Below are positions 18,053 to 26,280 of a stretch of 64,000 nucleotides of DNA, piece after piece (position 1 is the first letter of the stretch; every line of letters starts with the position of its first letter). The notes beneath the pieces are model-generated. The model saw only the letters and a program-made list of their open reading frames with translations, was not told the DNA's origin and searched no databases. The stretch lies in the NCBI GenBank assembly GCA_023422835.1, contig JAFAGI010000007.1, forward strand, positions 124,001 through 188,000, written 5' to 3'. Made by a program: the position numbers and the translations under genes. Source of the stretch: Bacteroidota bacterium. GTDB taxonomy: Bacteria; Bacteroidota; Bacteroidia; Chitinophagales; Chitinophagaceae.

Positions 18053-18820
18053 TCATTCTAATAAATATTTATTGAACCCTTTTTCAAAAATTCCGGGGCT
18101 GGCATTATCATACAGGTCTTTCACGGAGCCGAAGCCAATAGCGTCTTTCAGGTGCGTGCCTTCTACTGTTTCTGCGGCTTTGCGCACAATATCCTTTCCG
18201 TATTTGTCTTTGATATTGTAAACTGTTTTGAGCAACACGTCTTTCTGTATTTTGTTATCGAAGGCTATATTGCAGGTGGCTTGCACTTATAAATTCGCCG
18301 ACGAGCACACCCATGGAGCGCATTTTATTTGTAAATATATTTACAGATGCAGACTGAGCTTCATGCACCCGATGCGTTGCTGAATATAGTGCAACATATC
18401 TATCCCATCCTGTAAGGGCTCCTGTATTTTGATAGTAGTTTTCCAAGAAGTATTGTCGTAGTAATCTGCATAAAAAGAGATCTCTGTGCAAAAAATATCT
18501 GACTTTACCATGCGCTGTTCCAGCTTGGTGCACAACGATACCAACATACCATTTAGGCTGCTTTACTGGAACGTGTCTCGTCTATATTTTTAGGGATCAT
18601 ATCTTCGCAGTAAGAGCGCAGTATGTTCATGATCTCCACATGAAGCTTTCTATACTTTACAGGCCTGCATGCCACCATTTCTATATCGGGGCAAAGCTGT
18701 TTGGCTTTATCGAAACGCATGCCTTTTGTAACCCCAACTTGCAAAGTAATTGTTCATGTCGATGTACATGATCGCCCTTGCTCTGTTTGTGTTGACAATG
18801 TTGTTCTTATTGTAAGACAT
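18053..18820 (-). pseudogene. Decayed Y-family DNA polymerase (DinB/UmuC-like)
   Basis: Remnants of a translesion polymerase in several frames. The ATG at 18820 opens MSYNKNNIVNTNRA and AIMYIDMNNYFAS, the catalytic palm start. After a deletion VGVTKGMRFDKAKQLCPDIE resumes (18553-18740). A further gap leads to the little-finger-like LVSLCTKLEQRMVKSDIF (18341-18545). The C-terminus LLKTVYNIKDKYGKDIV and LKDAIGFGSVKDLYD lies at 18053-18286. At least three frame changes and two deletions, including most of the palm, make it non-functional. It is convergent with the suf operon. Confidence 0.8.
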
Positions 18821-18959
18821 GATACCATAATTTCTCCAACGAAATTACTAATTTTTTTAGCAAAACCAAATAAATTTCGCGATATATGTATTTAAATCAA
18901 TGAATTATAAAAAAATCATTTACTTTCGAGCAGGCAATAATCTTGTTAACTAACCAACA

Positions 18960-20567
18960 ATGCATCTTTTAAACAAGATCAAATCAAATGATATCCTTAC
19001 GGCCTTTGGTTTCATTCTCACCGGGTTGATTGCTCTTTCCGTTATTGCACGCTACAATTATCTCTTGTTTCATATTCTGGTAGAGCTTACATCTATTGTG
19101 ATCATGATATCGTTGTTTACGATCACCTGGAATGTTCGCAAACATATAGAGAACCATTACTTGCTGATTGTAGGCATATCGTCTTTATTCATTGGAGTGC
19201 TTGATTTAATGCATACCGTAACTTTTGACGGTATGAACATTATACAATCCAATGTCCATTACGCACCTCAGTTCTGGATTGTGACCCGGCTGCTAGAGTC
19301 TGCCACTTTGTTTACAGGTTTTACTTTTCTAAAATTAAATAAACGGCCTAATCCTACGGCGGCATTTCTGATCTATGCAGCCATTACCGCAGTAATCATT
19401 ACGGCTATCCTGAAGTGGAATATTTTACCACCCTTTTATATTGAGGGTCACGGCCAGACGGCTATAAAAATATATGCCGAATATGTGATCATTTTTATAC
19501 TGCTGATGGCTCTGTTTATGCTGTATCAAAACAAGAATTATTTCGATAAGAGGATTTACAGCTACATTTTTATGTCTATTGTTTCAGCGATCTTTTCTGA
19601 AATATGTTTTGCCCTCTACTTTTCAAACTTTGATATTTTTAACCAGATAGGCCATTATGCTAAAGTGATCACTTTCTTTTGTATATACCGTGCCAATGTG
19701 GAAGAAGGTTTTATGAAACCCGCAGAGACGCTTTTTAAAACCATAAAGGCAAACGAAATCAGGTACAAAAATTTATCCAATGAGCTTGCTGCGAAAAATG
19801 AAGAGTACGTGTTGCTGAATGAAAAGTATAAGCAGCAGAATGACCTGCTTAAAGGCAATGAATCAAAATTAAAAGATCTGAATGCTACAAAAGACAAGTT
19901 TTTCTCTATCATAGCACACGACCTGCGAAATATTTTTACACCCATCACTATGTATAGTGATATGCTAGCTAAGAATTCCATGAGCCTGTCCCCGAACCAG
20001 ATTACCGGCTTTTCCGGAAATATTAATACATCATCCCACCATGCGTATAATTTATTTGAAAACCTGCTGAAATGGTCCAGTATGCAGTCTGGCAAGCTGG
20101 TGCCTTCTTTTGAAAAGGTATCAATAAAAGGTTTGCTGGAAGAGATAAAGGTAGTTAAGACCCAGCTTGCCGGGTTGAAAAGCATTCAAATACATTTCCA
20201 CATCTACGATCACTATGCCTTTGCTGACAAAGAAATGGTGCGAACAGTATTGCGCAACCTGGTAAATAATGCCATCAAATTTACCTCCGCTGGTGGAAGC
20301 ATATCAGTGACCACCTATTTGGAAAACAATACAGTTGTATTTTGTGTAAAAGATACCGGCATCGGCATCAGTGCGGAACACATTGACAAATTGTTCAGAA
20401 TTGATAGCAATATTACACGTCCGGGAACCGCGGAAGAAAAAGGTTCAGGCCTGGGTTTGATCCTTTGCTGGGAGTTTGTGGAAAAAAACAATGGTAAGAT
20501 TTGGGCGGAAAGTAAAGAGGGAGACGGCAGTTCATTTTATTTTTCCGTACCTGAATACCAATCTTAA
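18960..20567 (+). CDS. MASE3-type membrane sensor histidine kinase
   Basis: A 535-residue kinase. Residues 1-250 form a seven-helix membrane sensor of the MASE3 type (LLVGISSLF-like block, FIGVLDLMHTVTFDGMNII, APQFWIVTRLLES). A coiled coil (about 255-310) links to a HisKA domain with phospho-acceptor H320 in FFSIIAHDLRN. The ATP-binding domain shows the N box (NLVNNAIKF), G1 (DTGIGIS) and G2 (GSGLGL). The membrane sensor's ligand is unknown. No response regulator gene is adjacent, so it is an orphan kinase. A shared bidirectional terminator follows. Confidence 0.9.
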   Translation: MHLLNKIKSNDILTAFGFILTGLIALSVIARYNYLLFHILVELTSIVIMISLFTITWNVRKHIENHYLLIVGISSLFIGVLDLMHTVTFDGMNIIQSNVHYAPQFWIVTRLLESATLFTGFTFLKLNKRPNPTAAFLIYAAITAVIITAILKWNILPPFYIEGHGQTAIKIYAEYVIIFILLMALFMLYQNKNYFDKRIYSYIFMSIVSAIFSEICFALYFSNFDIFNQIGHYAKVITFFCIYRANVEEGFMKPAETLFKTIKANEIRYKNLSNELAAKNEEYVLLNEKYKQQNDLLKGNESKLKDLNATKDKFFSIIAHDLRNIFTPITMYSDMLAKNSMSLSPNQITGFSGNINTSSHHAYNLFENLLKWSSMQSGKLVPSFEKVSIKGLLEEIKVVKTQLAGLKSIQIHFHIYDHYAFADKEMVRTVLRNLVNNAIKFTSAGGSISVTTYLENNTVVFCVKDTGIGISAEHIDKLFRIDSNITRPGTAEEKGSGLGLILCWEFVEKNNGKIWAESKEGDGSSFYFSVPEYQS

Positions 20568-20590
20568 TTATGAAACACATGGGATTATAA

Positions 20591-20624
20591 AAAAAAGAGA
20601 GCTGAAATACAACTCTCTTTTTTT
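20591..20624. terminator. Bidirectional terminator between kinase and stress gene
   Basis: AGAGAG and CTCTCT arms (20596-20601, 20613-20618) with A-rich left and T-rich right flanks serve both convergent genes. Confidence 0.75.
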
Positions 20625-20639
20625 AGGTAAAAGTTTTGA

Positions 20640-21179
20640 CTACCACTTCTCGTTGTAGTAAGAATAATCTTCTTCGTTCTTAGGTTTAAAGCCCATGTAA
20701 ATACCACCATCTTTAATCTTTCTTTCATACTCTTCGGCTTTATCTTTAGGTACTCCGGCTCCTGTCAAAGCGCCGATGAGACCACCTGTTAATGCCCCTG
20801 CTCCTGCCCCTGCAAGCCCGGCAGCGATTGGTCCTGCGACTACCAGCCCGAGACCGGGCAATAATACGTTGGATCCTATAGCAGCTACAGCTCCTATCAG
20901 TGCACCTATACCGCCACCGATCATAGAACCTGTTCCTGCATTTTCCATAGCCTTATCGCCTAATGCTGAGTCATGGGCATCATTCTTAAAATATTTATCT
21001 CTGGTTTGGTCTGACATTAATACGTTTACATCATCATGCGTGTATCCGCGTGCAGTCAGATCATTGTAAGCGGCCTCAGCACTTTCCCTGTCATCAAATA
21101 CTCTTGAATAAACTCTGTCACTGTCATAGTTATGACTTTGATTGTGTAGGTTTTCGTTGTGCATGTTTTCGTTTTCCAT
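20640..21179 (-). CDS. YflT-domain/glycine-zipper general-stress-type protein
   Basis: A 179-residue protein with a hydrophilic asparagine/histidine-rich start and a YflT-like alpha/beta domain (VYSRVFDDRESAEAAYNDLT, GYTHDDVNVLMSD). Then comes a long glycine/alanine zipper (GTGSMIGGGIGALIGAVAAI; GPIAAGLAGAGAGALTGGLI) able to insert in membranes, and a C-terminal GVPKDKAEEYERKIKDGGI block typical of heat- and osmotic-stress proteins. Its function in Bacteroidota is not established. Monocistronic, convergent with the sensor kinase. Confidence 0.78.
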   Translation of the reverse strand: MENENMHNENLHNQSHNYDSDRVYSRVFDDRESAEAAYNDLTARGYTHDDVNVLMSDQTRDKYFKNDAHDSALGDKAMENAGTGSMIGGGIGALIGAVAAIGSNVLLPGLGLVVAGPIAAGLAGAGAGALTGGLIGALTGAGVPKDKAEEYERKIKDGGIYMGFKPKNEEDYSYYNEKW

Positions 21180-21578
21180 AGTTTTTATTTTTTAATAAAT
21201 GAATAATGATTGTTCGTATATTAAGTAGGAAAACCGTGCCATAAATTTATAAATAGCTCTAAATAAGAAGTTTAAATTTATTTTCTCATAAATGTGAAGG
21301 AATATAAAACAGCGAAATCCTGGCATGGCACACAAGTTACTATTATTGAAAATGATATTTTTAATTTTTATTTTTTAAAAATTAAGTCCTCATCGATTAA
21401 CATTGATAAAAACAGTAGAAGCGTTGCGGTTAAACGTTCTCATCAAGGCAGGTAACAGTAGCAGGCCGAACATGTTAAGCTTTAAACGCAAAAAGAAATA
21501 CCTATAATGCCACGCTATCTGCCGCCAGAAAATTATGAAAATGTTTTTGTATGAAGGTAAATTTTCAATTACAGGTAT
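21180..21578. other. 399-bp intergenic region without a recognisable gene
   Basis: AT-rich upstream region of the stress gene and downstream region of the TlpA gene. I found no open frame of interest, no RNA gene, and only a weak sigma-54-like match on the plus strand (see rejected items). Confidence 0.45.
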
Positions 21579-22415
21579 TTACAGGGCTTGCAGGCGCTTA
21601 ACAAGTTCAGTCATCTGCAAATTACTATCCAGTATGTTACCATTACCATCCAACAGGAATGTTTTGGGCAAGCCTGATACATTGTAGCCTAACGCAGCGT
21701 AGCTCACAAATCCATGTTGTGCCAACAGGTGTATCCAGTTTGCCTGATCCTGCTTTACGGCATTGAGCCAGGCATGCTTGTTTTGATCCAGTGATACAGC
21801 CACTATTTCAAGACCCTTGCTTTGGTAAGCATTGTACAGCTGTTTTAATTGTACATTCTTTTGCCTGCAAGGCCCACACCAGCTTGCCCAGAAGTTAAGT
21901 ACAATCAACTTCCCTTTTACGCCTGATAAAACAACTGTTTTGCCGTTGCTATCGGGTAAGGCAAAATCTACTGCGCGTTTTGCGGCAACAGTTTTCCTGG
22001 CGTTGACAATTTCTCTCAATGCGGCCTGATACTTTGTTTTCGGTGCATACGTTCGAATTGTATCTGCATATTGTAGTAATACAGAAAGGTCGTTTTCTGC
22101 CTGCGCATAAATGGCAGAGAGCAAAGCAATGGCGCTCCACGCATCGTGTTTGTGTGCGGTGATAAAACCGGCCAGTTTGTTTTTATAAGTTTTTATAGCG
22201 CCGTCGTATTTCTCCAGAATGATCTTTCTTTCAGCAGGCGTGTAATTGCCCCCTACCTCAGTCCTGTAGTAGAGCAAGGAGTCTTCATAAGCTTTCAGGC
22301 CGGTTGTGTATTGTACATATCCTTCAAGCTCGGATATGGATTCAAGTATGTTTTGGGCATTTGCTGTCATTGTAAATAACCCGAATAGCAACAGCGATAT
22401 GATTCTGCTACACAT
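21579..22415 (-). CDS. TlpA-family thiol:disulphide oxidoreductase
   Basis: A 278-residue secreted protein. A signal peptide (MCSRIISLLLFGLFTMTANA) is followed by a helical DUF-type N-terminal region and, from about residue 140, a thioredoxin fold with the redox motif WCGPC (LNFWASWCGPCRQ). The cis-proline loop is in VSGLPKTFLLDGNG. Such proteins reduce periplasmic disulphides, for example during cytochrome maturation. Its ATG abuts the hisIE stop, so it appears to be the last gene of a hisF-hisIE-tlpA transcript, a functionally odd partnership. Confidence 0.87.
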   Translation of the reverse strand: MCSRIISLLLFGLFTMTANAQNILESISELEGYVQYTTGLKAYEDSLLYYRTEVGGNYTPAERKIILEKYDGAIKTYKNKLAGFITAHKHDAWSAIALLSAIYAQAENDLSVLLQYADTIRTYAPKTKYQAALREIVNARKTVAAKRAVDFALPDSNGKTVVLSGVKGKLIVLNFWASWCGPCRQKNVQLKQLYNAYQSKGLEIVAVSLDQNKHAWLNAVKQDQANWIHLLAQHGFVSYAALGYNVSGLPKTFLLDGNGNILDSNLQMTELVKRLQAL

Positions 22416-23011
22416 TATTTTTTATGCCGGCTTTCTAAAATATCCATTACATCTTTTAACCGGAATCCTTTTTGGTTTAGCAATATCAGGTAATGAAACA
22501 ACAGGTCAGCAGCTTCATTTAAAAAGAGGTCATCATTGTTGTCTTTGGCTTCTATCACCAGCTCCACTGCTTCTTCTCCCACCTTTTGGGCTATCTTATT
22601 GGTGCCCTTTTTAAAAAGGCTTGAAACATAGGACTTATCAGCATCCTCACCTTTCCTGCCTTCTATAACCGTTTCAAGATAATAAAGGAAATCCGCTGGT
22701 GTATTTTCCTCTGACCAGCAGGTATCGGCTCCTGTATGACACACAGGGCCTGCAGGCTCAGCTTTTACAAGCAATGTATCCTTATCGCAATCGGTTTTTA
22801 TTTCCTTTAATAAAAGAAAGTTTCCGCTCTCCTCGCCTTTTGTCCATAAGCGGTTTTTGCTTCTGCTGAAGAAAGTAACTTTTCCAGTTTCATTTGTTTT
22901 ATCAAATGCTTCGCGGTTCATGAAGCCCAGCATCAGCACGGTTTTGGTATTGCTGTCCTGGACAATTGCAGGCACCAGCCCGTCGGTATATTTTAAAAAA
23001 TCAATTTCCAT
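22415..23011 (-). CDS. hisI: Bifunctional PR-AMP cyclohydrolase / PR-ATP diphosphatase HisIE
   Basis: A 198-residue fused enzyme for steps two and three of histidine synthesis. The HisI half (about 1-105) has MLGFMNREAFDKTNETGKVT and SRSKNRLWTKGEESGNF, with the metal-binding D-x-D and cysteine segment (TDCDKDTLLVKAEPAGPVCH). The HisE half (about 110-198) shows the helical pyrophosphohydrolase motif KVGEEAVELVIEAKDN with E-rich metal ligands. It lies 29 bases after hisF. Confidence 0.95.
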   Translation of the reverse strand: MEIDFLKYTDGLVPAIVQDSNTKTVLMLGFMNREAFDKTNETGKVTFFSRSKNRLWTKGEESGNFLLLKEIKTDCDKDTLLVKAEPAGPVCHTGADTCWSEENTPADFLYYLETVIEGRKGEDADKSYVSSLFKKGTNKIAQKVGEEAVELVIEAKDNNDDLFLNEAADLLFHYLILLNQKGFRLKDVMDILESRHKK

Positions 23012-23040
23012 TGTTAAGTAGTTATGAGTAGTAGAGCCAT

Positions 23041-23799
23041 CTACATTCTCATGGGTATTTTTTTATCGTGTAAATATTTTTTTAATTCCCTGATCTCAAT
23101 TTCTTTATAGTGGAATATGCCTGCTGCAAGCGCTGCTTCTGCCTTGGTTTGCTGAAAAAGATCAAGAAAATGCTGCTGTGTGCCTCCTCCGCCGCTGGCA
23201 ATAACAGGGACTGAAACCGCTTCAGACAACTCTTTGGTAATGTCCAGCGCAAAGCCCTGCCTGGTACCGTCGTGATTCATGGAAGTAAGCAATATTTCTC
23301 CTGCACCCAGCTCTGTGGCTTGTTTTGCCCAGTCAATGCACTTGATATCAGTTTTTAATCGGCCGCCATTGAGGTACACATACCAGTTTCCATCCGCCTC
23401 TTTTTTAGTATCTATGGCTACTACCACACATTGGCTGCCAAACTGCTTTACCAGTTCATTGATCAGTTGCGGGTTGCGCACTGCTGCACTGTTGAAAGAG
23501 ATCTTATCCGCGCCGTTTTGCAACAAAGCACTTACATCCTTTACAGAAGATATGCCGCCGCCTACCGTAAAAGGAATATTGATATGCCGGGCTATTTTGT
23601 CTACCAACTCAATAAACGTTTTGCGCTTTTCAATGGTGGCTGTAATATCGAGGAACACCAGCTCATCTGCTCCCTGCGCCGCGTACATACTGGCAAGCTC
23701 TACGGGATCGCCGGCATCGCGCAGTTCCACAAAGTTTACGCCTTTTACAGTCCTGCCGTTATGTATATCCAGGCAGGGAATAATTCTTTTTGTAAGCAT
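23041..23799 (-). CDS. hisF: Imidazole glycerol phosphate synthase subunit HisF
   Basis: A 252-residue TIM-barrel cyclase which, with HisH, makes imidazole glycerol phosphate and AICAR. The start [19 protein letters not shown] holds the first catalytic aspartate (D in CLDI); the second lies in [12 protein letters not shown]. Phosphate-binding GGGISSV and SGGGG are present. ATG at 23799 is chosen because it matches the family start exactly; an upstream frame extension to 23850 is not conserved. The remaining his genes are not nearby, so the pathway is split on this chromosome. Confidence 0.95.
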   Translation of the reverse strand: MLTKRIIPCLDIHNGRTVKGVNFVELRDAGDPVELASMYAAQGADELVFLDITATIEKRKTFIELVDKIARHINIPFTVGGGISSVKDVSALLQNGADKISFNSAAVRNPQLINELVKQFGSQCVVVAIDTKKEADGNWYVYLNGGRLKTDIKCIDWAKQATELGAGEILLTSMNHDGTRQGFALDITKELSEAVSVPVIASGGGGTQQHFLDLFQQTKAEAALAAGIFHYKEIEIRELKKYLHDKKIPMRM

Positions 23800-23951
23800 A
23801 GGCTGCAATTTAGCAACAAAAACGGAAATTGTTATCGTAAACAATAGCATCCCTCAGATAAAATATAGCAGGTAAATATTTTTCAAAAAAAACTTAGCTA
23901 GGCGAAATAAGTTTTACCAATATTTTTAGCGCCAAATGCATTTTTATTTAC

Positions 23952-23959
23952 TAAATTTG
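23952..23959 (+). promoter_or_regulatory. -7 element (TAAATTTG) of the radical-SAM repair pair
   Basis: TAAATTTG matches TAnnTTTG, 21 bases before the ATG at 23981. No -33 match. Confidence 0.4.
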
Positions 23960-23980
23960 TTAGCAAATAATCTTTTTTCC

Positions 23981-25240
23981 ATGTCTGAAAGAATAAGAGA
24001 GAAATTGCAGATTTTATCGGCAGCCGCCAAGTACGATGTATCCTGTGCATCCAGCGGTAGCAAGCGGGAAAATCACAATAAAGGACTGGGCAACAGCGCT
24101 TCTTCCGGCATCTGCCACAGCTTCACAGAAGACGGCAGATGTATATCATTATTAAAAATTTTGCTGACCAACCATTGCATATTTGATTGTGCCTTCTGCA
24201 CTTCCCGCCGAAGCAATGATATCAAACGCGCTGCTTTTACCGTGGATGAGGTGGTAGAGCTTACCATGAATTTTTACCGAAGAAACTACATTGAAGGCCT
24301 TTTCCTGAGCTCGGGTATTTTTAAAAATGCCGACTATACTATGGAACGGCTGCTGCGCATTGTAAAACGCCTGCGGCTGCAAGAAAGATTCAACGGCTAT
24401 ATTCATTTAAAAACCATACCGGGCGCCAGCCAGGAGCTGGTGACAGAAGCTGGTTTGTATGCAGACCGTATGAGCATTAACCTGGAAATGCCTACCGAAG
24501 CGGGATTGAAGATGGTAGCTCCTGAAAAATCACACACAGAAGTGAGAAAAGAATTGTCGGTGATACAAAACCAGCTCATTGCGTTTAAAGATGAAAGAAA
24601 AATAATCAAGCATACACCCAAGTTTGTACCTGCAGGACAAAGCACCCAAATGGTTATCGGCGCTACTCCGGAGTCTGATAAAGACATCATGTACACAGCC
24701 AATGAATTTTATAAAACCTATGCACTGAAACGCGTTTATTATTCCGGCTACCTGCCTGTAAACAACGATGTGCGCCTGCCAGCAATCGGAAGCCAGCCTC
24801 CATTGTTGAGAGAGAACCGCCTATACCAGGCAGACTGGCTCCTGCGTTTTTATAAATTTGATGTGAATGAAATATTGAACGATAGAAATCCCAATCTTGA
24901 TGTGGATGTAGATCCTAAGCTCGGCTGGGCATTGCGCAACCTGCACCTGTTTCCCGTAGATATAAACAAAGCAGATTACACAATGATTATGCGAGTACCC
25001 GGTATTGGTATTACCTCCGCAAAAAAAATAATCCAGGCAAGAAAGTTTGGCTGCCTGCGCACAGACCAATTAAAAAAAATAGGCATATCGTATAACCGTG
25101 CGCAACATTTTATTGTGTGCGCAGATACCCCCTTACGCATCAGCGACCCGGAAGCCATGCATATTAAAAAGGCTATCTTGCATAATGGAAATAGTAAATA
25201 CAGGACTGCAACATCTAACCAATTAAGCCTTTTTCAATGA
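23981..25240 (+). CDS. Putative DNA modification/repair radical SAM protein (TIGR03916 type)
   Basis: A 419-residue radical SAM enzyme. The cluster-binding motif is CIFDCAFC (C-X3-C-X2-C) in LLTNHCIFDCAFCTSRRSND. The preceding CASSGSKR and SSGICHSFTEDGRCISLLKI blocks are family hallmarks. The C-terminus has a helix-hairpin-helix DNA-binding motif (RVPGIGITSAKKII). This family is always paired with the next gene's family and is predicted to act in DNA repair or base modification; the reaction is not established. ATG at 23981 fits the family start. The stop overlaps the next gene's start by four bases, indicating translational coupling. Confidence 0.92.
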   Translation: MSERIREKLQILSAAAKYDVSCASSGSKRENHNKGLGNSASSGICHSFTEDGRCISLLKILLTNHCIFDCAFCTSRRSNDIKRAAFTVDEVVELTMNFYRRNYIEGLFLSSGIFKNADYTMERLLRIVKRLRLQERFNGYIHLKTIPGASQELVTEAGLYADRMSINLEMPTEAGLKMVAPEKSHTEVRKELSVIQNQLIAFKDERKIIKHTPKFVPAGQSTQMVIGATPESDKDIMYTANEFYKTYALKRVYYSGYLPVNNDVRLPAIGSQPPLLRENRLYQADWLLRFYKFDVNEILNDRNPNLDVDVDPKLGWALRNLHLFPVDINKADYTMIMRVPGIGITSAKKIIQARKFGCLRTDQLKKIGISYNRAQHFIVCADTPLRISDPEAMHIKKAILHNGNSKYRTATSNQLSLFQ

Positions 25241-26004
25241 CATGTATTTTTGATAATACCTTCAAAGGATTGTTGTGCTGTGTGTTTGAGCGGTATGAAC
25301 GGAAAGCACGCAATGTGAAAGTGGTGCCCCAACAACTACATATCCCATCGCTAATCAGTGATGAGTTAACTATTAATACAGATGAGGCAAAAGCGCTGCG
25401 CGTATGGAAAGGCCTGGAGAAAAAAATCATGGAAGAATGGCAGCTTAAGCTCTATTGCGCATTCCTTTCCGAATTGCCTGATGCATATCAGGCATTGTTT
25501 GACTGCATCTGCTACTTTTTCGATTCTAAACAAATTGTATATACCAACTATGGCAACAATCATATTCTTACCGTAAATAAAATTGCCCGCAAGGTATCAA
25601 GGGAGCAGCACCGCATGAAGGGCTTCATCAGGTTTCAGCATACCAGAGACAATATTTATTATGCTGCCATTGTTCCTGACCACAATGTTGTACCGTTGTT
25701 GTCAACGCATTTTAAGAACCGGTTTGCCGACCAGCAATGGATCATTTACGATAAGAAAAGAGGCTATGGCATATATTACAACCTGCATACTGTACAAGAA
25801 ATCAGTTTTACTTTTGATGGACGCCTTCAGAACGCTGAAAGCACAACACTCCCCGCATCTATAGTGGATGAACCGGAAGTGCTGTATACCAGTTTGTGGA
25901 AAGATTACTACAACAGTACAAACATCAAAGAAAGAAAAAACATAAAACTGCATACCCAGTTTCTTCCGAAAAGATATTGGCGCTATTTAAGTGAAAAACA
26001 ATAA
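25237..26004 (+). CDS. TIGR03915-family putative DNA repair protein (DUF4130)
   Basis: A 255-residue partner of the radical SAM protein. It begins CIFDNTFKGLLCCVFERYER, the typical family opening (F-D-G-T-x-x-G-L). KVSREQHRMKGFIRFQ and YYAAIVPDHNVVPLLSTHFK with FADQQWIIYDKKRGYGIYY are the DUF4130 core blocks. In some Proteobacteria this domain is fused to a UdgX-type uracil-DNA glycosylase, which supports a DNA base lesion function. Here it is stand-alone and overlaps the upstream gene by ATGA. Confidence 0.9.
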   Translation: MTCIFDNTFKGLLCCVFERYERKARNVKVVPQQLHIPSLISDELTINTDEAKALRVWKGLEKKIMEEWQLKLYCAFLSELPDAYQALFDCICYFFDSKQIVYTNYGNNHILTVNKIARKVSREQHRMKGFIRFQHTRDNIYYAAIVPDHNVVPLLSTHFKNRFADQQWIIYDKKRGYGIYYNLHTVQEISFTFDGRLQNAESTTLPASIVDEPEVLYTSLWKDYYNSTNIKERKNIKLHTQFLPKRYWRYLSEKQ

Positions 26005-26280
26005 CAAACGGAGAAGACTGATTTCCATGCCCCCATAGAATCTCAGAGGATATTGGCAGACGGCCTGTACTTTGTTATGCTGGCAGAAACAAACATGAAC
26101 AGCGAATGAACATACCTGCCATCTTACTAAGGACTGAGCCTTAAAATCATTTTGCAGATATTGCCACAAGTATTACCAGCGCCTGCCATTCAGCAGCACG
26201 TAACTTTTCTATATTTAATTTATAATTTGCCATAAAGCAAGCCATTTAAGAAAAAATTGCAGCAGATGATTTGATCTTGT

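Noticed and set aside
21325..21341. Sigma-54-like site TGGCACA-CAAG-TTAC on the plus strand
   Set aside because: One mismatch in the -12 GC element, and no gene or RNA downstream on that strand; it points away from the stress gene.
23800..23935. Possible histidine attenuator in front of hisF
   Set aside because: No His-rich leader frame and no terminator hairpin seen, in contrast to pheA.
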